From contig NZ_CP108538.1 of the NCBI RefSeq assembly GCF_035994185.1, positions 6,177,501-6,241,500 on the forward strand: a stretch of DNA of 64,000 nucleotides, in the 5' to 3' direction. Positions within the stretch are counted from its first letter, which is position 1. Each line of letters begins with the position of its first letter. Origin of the DNA: Streptomyces sp. NBC_01217. GTDB taxonomy: Bacteria; Actinomycetota; Actinomycetes; Streptomycetales; Streptomycetaceae. Both the position numbers and the translations under genes were made by a program. Below the pieces are notes generated by a model. That model had not been told where the DNA came from and made no database searches. It worked only from the letters and a program-made list of their open reading frames with translations. Shown one piece after another: positions 1 to 7,428 of the stretch.

Positions 1-575
1 CCGGCAACGTCTGCCGCTCACCGATCACCGAGCGGCTGACCCGCCATGCCCTGGTGGACCGCCTCGGCGATCCCCGTCAGGGCGGACTGATCGTGGAGAG
101 TGCGGGCACCTGGGGCCACGAAGGCGCCCCCATGGAGGCCAACGCCGAGATCGTCCTCGCCGACTTCGGCGCCGACACCACCGGCTTCGTCGGCCGGGAA
201 CTGCTCGACGAGCATGTGATCCGGGCCGACCTGGTGCTCACCGCCACCCGCGACCACCGGGCCCAGGTGATCTCCATGGGGCACTCGGCCGGCCTGCGCA
301 CCTTCACCCTCAAGGAATTCACCCGGCTGGTCCGGGCCATAGACCCCGCCACACTGCCCGACCCGCGCGACGAGGGCGTCGTCGAGCGCGCCCGCGCACT
401 GGTCCGCGCCGCGGCCGCGCTGCGCGGCTGGCTCCTGGCCCCCACCGCCGAGGCCGACGAGGTGTACGACCCGTACGGCGCCCCGATCACGTTCTTCCGC
501 TCCATCGGCGACGAGATCAACCAGGCCCTGGACCCGGTGGTCACGGCTTTGACGGGTGTCGCGGCCAATCACTGA
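1..575 (+). CDS. Low-molecular-weight protein-tyrosine phosphatase, 5' end outside window
   Basis: The reading frame is open from base 3 and starts with GNVCRSP, the P-loop signature (C-x5-R) of low-molecular-weight protein-tyrosine phosphatases, so only the first few residues are missing. The general-acid Asp typical of the family probably lies in the DPY motif near the C-terminus (YDPYGAP). The family hydrolyses phosphotyrosine in the cytoplasm; the substrate cannot be told from sequence. The last ~19 codons are duplicated about 157 bp downstream, outside the gene. glyA follows in the same direction. Confident as to family. Confidence 0.93.
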   Translation, partial: GNVCRSPITERLTRHALVDRLGDPRQGGLIVESAGTWGHEGAPMEANAEIVLADFGADTTGFVGRELLDEHVIRADLVLTATRDHRAQVISMGHSAGLRTFTLKEFTRLVRAIDPATLPDPRDEGVVERARALVRAAAALRGWLLAPTAEADEVYDPYGAPITFFRSIGDEINQALDPVVTALTGVAANH

Positions 576-591
576 GGACGGCTCGCACCGA
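517..591 (+). repeat. 75-bp direct repeat, copy 1 (3' end of phosphatase gene)
   Basis: This segment holds the last codons and stop of the phosphatase gene. It recurs at 674-748 with 2 mismatches in 75 (G561/A718 and G581/A738), offset by 157 bp. Copy 1 is the functional one because it is in frame with the gene. Confidence 0.95.
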
Positions 592-673
592 CGGCCGGAG
601 GCCGGCGCAGCGGCGCGAAGCCTGGGAGGCCCTCTGGGGCCGAGCGGTGCGAGGGGCGCGTCGGGAGTGGTGC

Positions 674-748
674 TCAACCAGGCCCTGGACCCGGTGGTCA
701 CGGCTTTGACGGGTGTCACGGCCAATCACTGAGGACGACTCGCACCGA
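674..748 (+). repeat. 75-bp direct repeat, copy 2 (non-coding ghost of phosphatase 3' end)
   Basis: This is the second copy of 517-591 and lies in the intergenic region before glyA. It can no longer be part of the phosphatase protein. It looks like a local segmental duplication, or the scar of a recombination event. Confidence 0.95.
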
Positions 749-864
749 ACGGGCGCTCCTGCGCCACTCTGACGGCCGTACTCACGGGCCCGGCACTGGG
801 GGCCGGGCGGGTGTACGGCGTCGTCGCACAGCGGGCAGGGGGCCCCTCACGGGCCTACATTGGA

Positions 865-876
865 GCTGACGTCAGC
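865..876. promoter_or_regulatory. 12-bp palindrome upstream of glyA
   Basis: GCTGACGTCAGC is a perfect palindrome 29 bp before the glyA ATG. It could be an operator at the transcription start. No regulator can be named from the sequence. Confidence 0.35.
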
Positions 877-905
877 GCACCCCTCCCCAGGCCCGGAGCC
901 GTCAG

Positions 906-2168
906 ATGCCGGTCACCACTCCTGCCGCCCCCACCACCGCCCAGGCCACCCTGCCGCAGGGCTTCGGCGCCCTGCTCCGGGAGGACCCGGAGATCGCCGC
1001 CGTGCTGCTGGGGGAGCTGCACCGGCAGTCGAGCACCCTGCAGCTGATCGCCGCCGAGAACTTCACCTCGCCCGCGGTCCTCGCCGCACTCGGCTCACCG
1101 CTCGCCAACAAGTACGCCGAGGGCTACCCCGGCGCCCGCTACCACGGCGGCTGCGAGCAGGCCGACGCCGCCGAACGCATCGCCTGCCGGCGCGCCACCT
1201 CGCTCTTCGGCGCCGAACACGCCAACGTCCAGGCGCACTCCGGCTCCTCCGCCGTCCTCGCCGCCTATGCCGCCCTGCTGCGTCCCGGCGACACGGTGCT
1301 CGCGATGGGCCTCCCGTACGGCGGACATCTCACCCACGGCTCGCCCGCCAACTTCTCCGGCCGCTGGTTCGAGTTCATCGGTTACGGGGTGGACTCCGAG
1401 AGCGGCCTGATCGACTACGAGCAGGTGCGCGCACTGGCCCGCGCGCACCGCCCCAAGGCGATCGTCAGCGGCTCGATCTCCTACCCCCGCCATCCCGACT
1501 ACGAACTGTTCCGGGAGATCGCCGACGAGGTGGGCGCGTTTCTCATCGCCGACGCCGCGCACCCGATGGGGCTGATCGCCGGGGGAGCGGCGCCGAGCCC
1601 CGTCCCGTACGCCGATGTGGTCTGCGCGACCACGCACAAGGTGCTGCGCGGTCCGCGCGGCGGGATGATCCTGTGCGGCGCGGAACTGGCCGAGCGGATC
1701 GACCGGGCGGTCTTCCCGTTCACCCAGGGCGGCGCGCAGATGCACACGGTCGCCGCGAAGGCGGTCGCGTTCGGGGAGGCGGCCGCTCCGGCGTTCGCGG
1801 CGTACGCCCACCGGGTGGTGGCCCATGCCCGGGTGCTGGCCGCCGGCCTGGAGGCCGAGGGCTTCGAGGTCACCACGGGCGGCACGGACACCCACCTGAT
1901 CGTCGCGGACCCGGCCCCGCTGGGCGTCGACGGTCCCACCGCCCGCGCCCGGCTGGCAGCGGCGGGCCTGGTGCTGGACACCTGCGCGCTGCCGTACGGG
2001 GACGCCCGCGGCATCAGGCTCGGCACCGCGGCCGTCACCACCCAGGGCATGGACGACACCGACATGGCACGGCTGGCCGTGCTCTTCGGGACGGCGGTAC
2101 GTGAGGAGGCGGACATCAGCGCCGAGGTCCGGGAACTGGCCCGGAAATATCCGCCCTATCCGGGGTAG
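906..2168 (+). CDS. glyA: Serine hydroxymethyltransferase (GlyA paralogue)
   Basis: This 420-residue protein is a PLP enzyme converting serine and tetrahydrofolate to glycine and 5,10-methylene-THF in the cytoplasm. Visible motifs are AAENFTSPAV near residue 50, KYAEGYPGARYHGG near 70, and the PLP-lysine box TTHK (Lys245) followed by RGPRGG. Length is normal for the family (about 415-430). The alanine- and threonine-rich N-terminal 15 residues are variable in relatives. Streptomyces commonly carry two glyA genes, and this position next to the atp region is that of the second. It is isolated: 330 bp of spacer precedes it and 306 bp follows to the transferase gene. Confidence 0.94.
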   Translation: MPVTTPAAPTTAQATLPQGFGALLREDPEIAAVLLGELHRQSSTLQLIAAENFTSPAVLAALGSPLANKYAEGYPGARYHGGCEQADAAERIACRRATSLFGAEHANVQAHSGSSAVLAAYAALLRPGDTVLAMGLPYGGHLTHGSPANFSGRWFEFIGYGVDSESGLIDYEQVRALARAHRPKAIVSGSISYPRHPDYELFREIADEVGAFLIADAAHPMGLIAGGAAPSPVPYADVVCATTHKVLRGPRGGMILCGAELAERIDRAVFPFTQGGAQMHTVAAKAVAFGEAAAPAFAAYAHRVVAHARVLAAGLEAEGFEVTTGGTDTHLIVADPAPLGVDGPTARARLAAAGLVLDTCALPYGDARGIRLGTAAVTTQGMDDTDMARLAVLFGTAVREEADISAEVRELARKYPPYPG

Positions 2169-2206
2169 ACGTGGTCCGTGCAACCATCGGCCCGGCCTCC
2201 GTGTCC

Positions 2207-2234
2207 TTCACCATGAGCCCGACGTAGTTAAGGT
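2207..2234 (+). promoter_or_regulatory. Possible promoter for the small ORF/transferase unit
   Basis: A TTCACC box (2207-2212) and a TAAGGT box (2229-2234) are 16 bp apart, a fair match to a vegetative promoter. It lies between glyA and the downstream coupled pair. Based on hexamer fit only. Confidence 0.3.
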
Positions 2235-2327
2235 GTGGGCTGAGAGGGCCCGGCAGTGGGCAGCGCGGGTGAAGGAGCGGGGCCGGGGTGCGTGCATCGC
2301 AAGGCGGAGGATTGAGGCAGATGGGGT

Positions 2328-2361
2328 CTCCCCTGCTCGAGCGCAGCCGAGAGCTCGGGGA
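2328..2361 (-). repeat. Dispersed 34-bp hairpin-type repeat, copy A
   Basis: The reverse complement of this segment (TCCCCGAGCTCTCGG...) matches 19761-19794 at 30 of 34 positions. CCCC/GGGG and GCTC/GAGC arms allow an imperfect hairpin. Related palindromic segments are scattered through Streptomyces genomes. This copy places its GGGGAAGGAG end as the ribosome-binding site of the small ORF at 2369. Confidence 0.8.
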
Positions 2362-2368
2362 AGGAGCC

Positions 2369-2482
2369 ATGGTGATTGACGACAACGCGGCGAGGCGCGT
2401 GCCCCGGCCCCGTGACGCCGCGAAGCTCACTGCCGGGCCCTCTGAGATGGCCGGCGAAATCTGTGGGGCAGCCCGTGCGTGA
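2369..2482 (+). CDS. Small upstream ORF (37 aa) overlapping the transferase start
   Basis: An ATG at 2369 stands 4 nt after a strong ribosome-binding site (GGGGAAGGAG) and opens a 37-codon frame ending at 2480-2482. The frame overlaps the GTG start of the next gene (2475) by 8 nt. The overlap is typical of translational coupling. The product (MVIDDNAARRVPRPRD...) is basic, has no recognisable domain, and could be a leader peptide rather than a functional protein. The ribosome-binding site itself derives from the dispersed repeat at 2328-2361. Confidence 0.4.
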   Translation: MVIDDNAARRVPRPRDAAKLTAGPSEMAGEICGAARA

Positions 2483-3851
2483 TTACCTGCTGACGCTCTG
2501 TGTCACGGCCGCGGTTACCTATCTGCTGACCGGCCCGGTGCGAAAGTTCGCCATCGCGGTCGGGGCGATGCCCGCGATCCGTGCGCGTGACGTCCACCGA
2601 GAACCGACACCGAGGCTCGGTGGCATCGCCATGTTCGGCGGACTGTGCGCCGGACTGATCGTCGCGGCGCACCTGTACAACCTCGACTGGGTCTTCCAGC
2701 TCTCCAACGAACCGCGGGCGCTGCTCTCCGGGGCGGCGCTGATCTGGCTGATCGGTGTCCTGGACGACAAGTTCGAGATCGACGCCCTGATCAAGCTGGG
2801 CGGGCAGATGATCGCCGCGGCGGTCATGGTCATCCAGGGGCTGACGGTTCTGTGGCTGCCGATCCCCGGCGTCGGCACCGTGGCGCTCACCCAGTGGCAG
2901 GGCACGCTGCTCACGGTCGCCCTGGTCGTCATCACGATCAACGCGGTCAACTTCGTCGACGGCCTGGACGGTCTCGCGGCGGGCATGGTGTGCATCGCCT
3001 CCGCGGCGTTCTTCCTGTACACCTACCGGCTCTGGTACGGGCACATGATCGAGGCGGCGGCCCCCGCGACGCTGTTCACCGCGATCCTGATGGGCATGTG
3101 CCTGGGCTTTCTGCCGCACAACATGCATCCGGCCCGGATCTTCATGGGCGACTCGGGCTCGATGCTGATCGGCCTGGTGCTGGCGGCCGGTGCGATCTCC
3201 GTCACCGGGCAGGTCGACCCGGACGCGATGAAGCTCTTCGCCGGAAGCGAGCGCGAGGCCACCCACGCGATGCTGCCGGTCTTCATCCCGCTGCTGCTGC
3301 CGCTGACCATCATCGCGATCCCGGCCGCCGACCTGGTGCTGGCGATCGTGCGGCGCACCTGGAACGGTCAGTCACCGTTCGCGGCGGACCGCGGCCATCT
3401 GCACCACCGGCTGCTGGAGATCGGCCATTCGCACAGCAGGTCCGTGCTGATCATGTATTTCTGGTCGGCCCTGATCGCCTTCGGTGCGGTCGGCTACTCC
3501 GTGCACTCGGCGTCCCTGTGGATCGTGCTGGTGGTCATGGGGCTGAGCGCGCTGGGCCTCGTACTGCTACTGATGCCCCGCTTCACTCCGCGGGCGCCGT
3601 ACTGGGCGGAACGCTTCGTACCGCCCCGCTACCGCCATCGCCGCAGCAGGGGTGAGGTGTCGGAAGGGGAATCCTCGTCGCCGGCCCCGGAGGCCCAACA
3701 GGGGCCGCTGGAGACGCAGATGGGGCAGGAGGGGCACAGGCTCCAGGAGCGGGCCCCGGTCGTCGTGGGGGTCTCCGGCGTCAACGGGGCGACTGCCATC
3801 GGCCCCCGTTCGCGTCTTTCGGACAGAGACAAGGCTGATTCCGCGCGCTGA
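2475..3851 (+). CDS. Polyprenyl-phosphate GlcNAc-1-phosphate transferase (WecA/TagO/MraY family)
   Basis: This 458-residue polytopic membrane protein probably transfers GlcNAc-1-phosphate from UDP-GlcNAc to undecaprenyl phosphate, the first lipid step for teichoic or other wall polymers. The start is taken at GTG 2475 (MRDYLLTL), where family similarity begins; an in-frame ATG at 2376 would add a non-conserved tail. Visible family motifs are the Asp pair in LDDKFEID, NAVNFVDGLDGLAAG, FMGDSGSMLIG and the His-rich loop GHLHHRLLEIGHS. About 11 hydrophobic helices are followed by a ~90-residue hydrophilic, charged C-terminal tail that is longer than in E. coli WecA. A short ORF overlaps its start. 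Confidence 0.9.
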   Translation: MRDYLLTLCVTAAVTYLLTGPVRKFAIAVGAMPAIRARDVHREPTPRLGGIAMFGGLCAGLIVAAHLYNLDWVFQLSNEPRALLSGAALIWLIGVLDDKFEIDALIKLGGQMIAAAVMVIQGLTVLWLPIPGVGTVALTQWQGTLLTVALVVITINAVNFVDGLDGLAAGMVCIASAAFFLYTYRLWYGHMIEAAAPATLFTAILMGMCLGFLPHNMHPARIFMGDSGSMLIGLVLAAGAISVTGQVDPDAMKLFAGSEREATHAMLPVFIPLLLPLTIIAIPAADLVLAIVRRTWNGQSPFAADRGHLHHRLLEIGHSHSRSVLIMYFWSALIAFGAVGYSVHSASLWIVLVVMGLSALGLVLLLMPRFTPRAPYWAERFVPPRYRHRRSRGEVSEGESSSPAPEAQQGPLETQMGQEGHRLQERAPVVVGVSGVNGATAIGPRSRLSDRDKADSAR

Positions 3852-3972
3852 CCATTCGGTCATCAAGGGGCAATACCAGACAACCCAGAGGGTTGTCCTG
3901 CTCACGCGCGCAGATTCCCTCACATGTGTGACAGCGAGCACACTTTCTTGGTAAAGACCTCATCAAATAGTT

Positions 3973-3988
3973 TGTGATACCGTTCACG
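3973..3988. promoter_or_regulatory. Candidate Rex operator (ROP) upstream of the ATP synthase operon
   Basis: TGTGATACCGTTCACG is an inverted repeat (TGTGA-N6-TCAC) matching 12 of 16 positions of the S. coelicolor Rex operator TGTGAACGCGTTCACA. It lies 126 bp before the atpI start in the 262-bp gap after the transferase gene. Rex is known as an NADH/NAD+-responsive repressor of respiratory genes in S. coelicolor, and I recall atpIBEFHAGDC being listed among its targets. A Crp-type site would have a similar half-site and is the alternative. Confidence 0.7.
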
Positions 3989-4113
3989 AAGCCCGGTGAC
4001 AGAGCCGAAGGACCTGAGTAGCGCGGTCCATCGGCCCGAGGCATCGCCTCGGACCGGGCCTACGCTCGTCCATGACGACACACTGCCCACCCCCTGCAAG
4101 CGGAGCTGCCGCC

Positions 4114-4551
4114 ATGCCGTCCAACGACGTCCGGACTCTCCTCCAGGCCGCCGTACCCACCGCTGCCGCCGGCGCTGTCGCCGCCGCGATCAGCGGTGGT
4201 GTTGCCGGTGGCAAGGGAGCCCTGGGCGCGATCATTGCGACGATCGTGGTGATGCTCTTCATGGGGATCGGACTCGTCGTCCTGCAACGGACCGCGAAGT
4301 CCCTGCCTCACCTGTTCCAGGCGATGGGGCTGATGTTGTATACAGCTCAGCTTCTCCTGTTGTTCATTTTTGTCGCCGTATTCAAGAACACGACGATGTT
4401 CAACCCGAAGGCCTTCGCGATCACGTTGGTCGCGACGACTCTCGTGTGGATCGGCGCACAGGCGCGTGCGCACATGAAGGCCAAGATCCTTTACGTCGAA
4501 CCCGAGCCCGACAAGGGCGAAAAGCCCAAGAACTCGGGGTCGAAGTCGTGA
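4114..4551 (+). CDS. atpI: ATP synthase protein I
   Basis: This 145-residue integral membrane protein with four hydrophobic segments is the first gene of the atp operon. AtpI proteins assist assembly of the c-ring and are not part of the finished enzyme. The start at ATG 4114 (MPSNDVRTLLQ) is preceded by GGAG with an 8-nt gap; an in-frame ATG at 4072 has no ribosome-binding site. The basic stretch ARAHMKAKILYVEPEP and a charged tail end the protein. It is poorly conserved in sequence, so the call rests on size, topology and position. Confidence 0.82.
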   Translation: MPSNDVRTLLQAAVPTAAAGAVAAAISGGVAGGKGALGAIIATIVVMLFMGIGLVVLQRTAKSLPHLFQAMGLMLYTAQLLLLFIFVAVFKNTTMFNPKAFAITLVATTLVWIGAQARAHMKAKILYVEPEPDKGEKPKNSGSKS

Positions 4552-4776
4552 AGGGTAGGGGCGGGATAAGTGGACGTCCAGGACCCTGCTATCGTCCGGT
4601 TCCAACTGCGGCACTGCGGGCGCGGGCATGTGAGCTGACGCCTGCTCGATCGCGAGGCTCAATGCCTGACTGCCGCTCACACATCCGTAACACCAGTCCA
4701 GTGCCGAACCGCGGCTGCGCGCCGCGCCGACACAACGAGGTTGCCGTACCTATGCGCCACGCTGAAGGAGCCCGCG

Positions 4777-5598
4777 GTGAGTGCTGACCCGACACAGGTG
4801 CTCGCCTTCGAGACCGATTGCCACATCTTCGACGGTTGTGGTTTCCCGGGTCCCGGCCTGCACTCTTTCCTGTTCGAGCCGATCTTCGGTGACGCGGACA
4901 GCAACGTCTATTTCAACAAGACGATGCTGCTGGCGCTCCTCGGTACGGTCATCATCGTCGGCTTCTTCTGGGCCGCCTTCCGTAAGCCGAAGGTCGTTCC
5001 GGGCAAGCTGCAGATGGTCGCCGAGGCCGGCTACGACTTCGTACGCCGCGGCATCGTCTACGAGACGCTCGGCAAGCGCGAGGGCGAGAAGTACGTCCCG
5101 CTGATGGTCTCGATCTTCTTCTTCGTCTGGATGATGAACCTCTGGTCGATCATCCCGCTCGCCCAGTTCCCGGTGACGTCGATCATCGCGTACCCGGCCG
5201 GTCTGGCCCTGATCGTCTACATCCTCTGGATGAGCATCACGTTCAAGAGGCACGGCTTCGTCGGCGGCTTCAAGAACCTGACGGGCTACGACAAGTCGCT
5301 CGGCGCGGTGCTCCCGCTGGTCATGGTCATCGAGTTCTTCTCGAACGTCCTGGTCCGCCCCTTCACGCACGCGGTCCGACTCTTCGCGAACATGTTCGCC
5401 GGTCACACGTTGCTGCTGCTCTTTACGATCGCCAGCTGGTACCTGCTCAACGGCATTGGTATCGCCTACGCGGGTGTCTCGTTCGTGATGGTCCTCGCAA
5501 TGACCGCCTTCGAGCTGTTCATCCAGGCTGTTCAGGCGTACGTCTTCGTGCTTCTGGCGTGCACCTTCGTCCAGGGCGCCGTCGCCGAACACCACTGA
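4777..5598 (+). CDS. atpB: F1Fo ATP synthase subunit a
   Basis: This 273-residue membrane subunit forms the proton half-channels against the c-ring. The start is GTG 4777, six bases after AAGGAG. The essential arginine lies in the conserved helix VRLFANMFAGH, and FELFIQAVQAYVFVLL marks the last helix. Five to six transmembrane helices are apparent. A 225-bp gap separates it from atpI, longer than any other gap in the operon, and could hold an extra promoter. Length is normal. Confidence 0.97.
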   Translation: MSADPTQVLAFETDCHIFDGCGFPGPGLHSFLFEPIFGDADSNVYFNKTMLLALLGTVIIVGFFWAAFRKPKVVPGKLQMVAEAGYDFVRRGIVYETLGKREGEKYVPLMVSIFFFVWMMNLWSIIPLAQFPVTSIIAYPAGLALIVYILWMSITFKRHGFVGGFKNLTGYDKSLGAVLPLVMVIEFFSNVLVRPFTHAVRLFANMFAGHTLLLLFTIASWYLLNGIGIAYAGVSFVMVLAMTAFELFIQAVQAYVFVLLACTFVQGAVAEHH

Positions 5599-5672
5599 TC
5601 GCGCGCCTCCCATACCCCCAGTCGTCCGGTGGCCAACCCCCACCGGTCCGTGAAAGAGAAGGAAGAACTGGC

Positions 5673-5897
5673 ATGTCCCAGACCCTTGCTGCTGTCGAAG
5701 GTTCCCTCAGCTCCGTCGGTTACGGCCTTGCCGCCATCGGCCCCGGCGTCGGCGTCGGCATCATCTTCGGTAACGGCACCCAGGCTCTCGCCCGTCAGCC
5801 CGAGGCTGCCGGCCTGATCCGCGCCAACCAGATCCTCGGCTTCGCGTTCTGTGAGGCGCTCGCCCTCATCGGTCTGGTCATGCCGTTCGTCTACTAG
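5673..5897 (+). CDS. atpE: F1Fo ATP synthase subunit c
   Basis: This 74-residue hairpin protein forms the proton-translocating rotor ring. Two glycine- and alanine-rich helices flank the polar loop ARQPE (Arg41-Gln42-Pro43 contacts the gamma and epsilon stalk). The proton-binding carboxylate is Glu61 in FAFCEALAL. It is at the short end of the family range. A purine-rich site (GAGAAGGAAG) precedes the ATG. Translation efficiency matters here because 10 or so copies are needed per complex. Confidence 0.97.
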   Translation: MSQTLAAVEGSLSSVGYGLAAIGPGVGVGIIFGNGTQALARQPEAAGLIRANQILGFAFCEALALIGLVMPFVY

Positions 5898-5937
5898 ACG
5901 AACCGCGACTAGTCCGTAAACGACGAAAGGCACTGAT

Positions 5938-6483
5938 GTGAACCCCCTGGTTCAGCTCGCGGCCGAAGAGGCGGAGAACCCGCTTATTCCGCCGATCCCT
6001 GAGCTCGTCATCGGTCTGCTCGCCTTCGTCATCGTCTTCGGCTTCCTCGCCAAGAAGCTCCTCCCGAACATCAACAAGGTTCTGGAAGAGCGCCGCGAGG
6101 CCATCGAAGGCGGTATCGAGAAGGCCGATGCGGCCCAGACCGAAGCCCAGAGCGTGCTTGAGCAGTACAAGGCTCAGCTCGCCGAGGCCCGCCACGAGGC
6201 CGCGCGCCTGCGCCAGGAGGCGCAGGAGCAGGGCGTCGTGATCCTGCAGGAGATGCGGGCGGAAGGCCAGCGGCAGCGCGAGGAGATCATCGCTGCCGGC
6301 CACGCCCAGATCGAGGCCGACCGCAAGGCTGCGGCTTCCGCGCTGCGTCAGGACGTGGGCAAGCTCGCCACCGACCTGGCCGGCAAGCTCGTCGGCGAGT
6401 CCCTGGAGGACCACGCCCGGCAGAGCGGCACCGTCGACCGTTTCCTCGATGAGCTCGAGGCGAAGGCCGAGGCTGTCCGATGA
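5938..6483 (+). CDS. atpF: F1Fo ATP synthase subunit b
   Basis: This 181-residue peripheral-stalk subunit starts with GTG at 5938 after GAAAGG. An N-terminal membrane helix (about residues 18-38, PELVIGLLAFVIVFGFLAKK) is followed by a long Ala/Glu/Gln/Arg coiled coil that dimerises and holds the F1 head through delta. The stop overlaps the atpH start by 4 nt (ATGA), so the two are translationally coupled. Confidence 0.96.
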   Translation: MNPLVQLAAEEAENPLIPPIPELVIGLLAFVIVFGFLAKKLLPNINKVLEERREAIEGGIEKADAAQTEAQSVLEQYKAQLAEARHEAARLRQEAQEQGVVILQEMRAEGQRQREEIIAAGHAQIEADRKAAASALRQDVGKLATDLAGKLVGESLEDHARQSGTVDRFLDELEAKAEAVR

Positions 6484-7295
6484 ACGGCGCGAGCCGCGAG
6501 GCACTGGCTGCCGCACGTGAGCGTCTCGACGCGCTGACCGACAACACGTCGGTCGACGCGGCGAAGCTCGCCGAGGAGCTGGCCGCCGTAACGGCGCTGC
6601 TCCAGCGCGAGGTATCGCTGCGACGGGTCCTGACCGACCCGTCGCAGGCCGGCGAGGCCAAGGCCGAGCTGGCCGGACGACTGCTGCGCGGTCAGGTGGG
6701 CGGCGAGACCGTCGACCTGATCTCCGGCATGGTCCGCTCGCGCTGGTCGCAGTCGCGTGACCTGGTCGACTCGGTCGAGGAACTGGCGAGCACCGCAGAC
6801 CTCACCGCCGCCCAGCGCGGCGGAGACCTCGACGACGTCGAGGACGAGCTGTTCCGGTTCGGCCGGATCGTTGCCTCCGACAAGGAGCTGCGCTCCGCGC
6901 TCACCAGCCGGTCCGCGTCCACCGCCGCCAAGGGCCAGCTGCTGCGCAGCCTGCTCGGCGGCAAGGCACGGCCCACCACCGAGCGCCTCGTGACGCGGCT
7001 TGTCACCCAGCCGCGTGGACGTAGCCTGGAAGCGGGACTCGAGTCCCTCTCCAAGCTCGCCGCGGAGCGCCGGGACCGCATGGTCGCCGTGGTCACCTCG
7101 GCAGTGCCGCTGAGCGATCAGCAGAAGCAGCGCCTCGGCGCCGCACTGGCGAAGATCTACGGTCGGCCGATGCACCTGAATCTCGATGTGGACCCCACGG
7201 TCCTCGGCGGGATCGCGGTGCGGGTCGGTGACGAGGTCATCAACGGCACCATCGCGGAGCGCCTCGACGAGGCGACCCGTCGCATGGCCGGCTGA
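6480..7295 (+). CDS. atpH: F1Fo ATP synthase subunit delta (long actinobacterial form)
   Basis: This 271-residue stalk subunit connects b to the alpha3beta3 head. The usual OSCP/delta domain occupies the C-terminal ~175 residues (ends [25 protein letters not shown]). The N-terminal ~90 residues are an extension typical of actinobacteria, where mycobacteria carry a b-delta fusion; here b and delta are separate genes. It overlaps atpF by 4 nt. The 133-bp gap to atpA is unusually long for this operon and carries a hairpin. Confidence 0.95.
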   Translation: MNGASREALAAARERLDALTDNTSVDAAKLAEELAAVTALLQREVSLRRVLTDPSQAGEAKAELAGRLLRGQVGGETVDLISGMVRSRWSQSRDLVDSVEELASTADLTAAQRGGDLDDVEDELFRFGRIVASDKELRSALTSRSASTAAKGQLLRSLLGGKARPTTERLVTRLVTQPRGRSLEAGLESLSKLAAERRDRMVAVVTSAVPLSDQQKQRLGAALAKIYGRPMHLNLDVDPTVLGGIAVRVGDEVINGTIAERLDEATRRMAG

Positions 7296-7363
7296 CCAGC
7301 GCAGCAACAGAACAGAGCAAGACCAGCGGCCCGGTTGGGCCGTGCAGAAATTGCAGAAGATTC

Positions 7364-7381
7364 CTGGGGGTCGGCCCCCAG
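7364..7381 (+). other. Perfect hairpin in the atpH-atpA gap
   Basis: CTGGGGG and CCCCCAG (7364-7370 and 7375-7381) can pair around a TCGG tetraloop. No U-run follows, so it is not a classical terminator. It may be an RNA processing or stability element that sets alpha-subunit expression apart from the Fo genes, or a dispersed repeat. Confidence 0.6.
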
Positions 7382-7428
7382 ACCCCCTTAAGAAACTTCG
7401 GGCCCAACAAGGAGAGCAGGGAACCCAG

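Larger units (their letters stand above)
576..905. other. 330-bp intergenic region before glyA
   Basis: No convincing gene is seen. The region holds the ghost copy of the phosphatase 3' end (674-748), GC-rich spacer DNA, and a 12-bp perfect palindrome (865-876) about 30 bp before the glyA start. A TACATT hexamer at 856-861 could be a -10 box, but no good -35 box stands upstream. Confidence 0.6.

Noticed and set aside
2376..2474. N-terminal extension of the GlcNAc-1-P transferase from ATG 2376
   Set aside because: The added 33 residues are Pro/Arg-rich, lack family similarity and have a weaker start context than GTG 2475.
5880..5937. Terminator between atpE and atpF
   Set aside because: Only a 5-bp ACTAG/CTAGT pairing is possible and no U-run follows; too weak.
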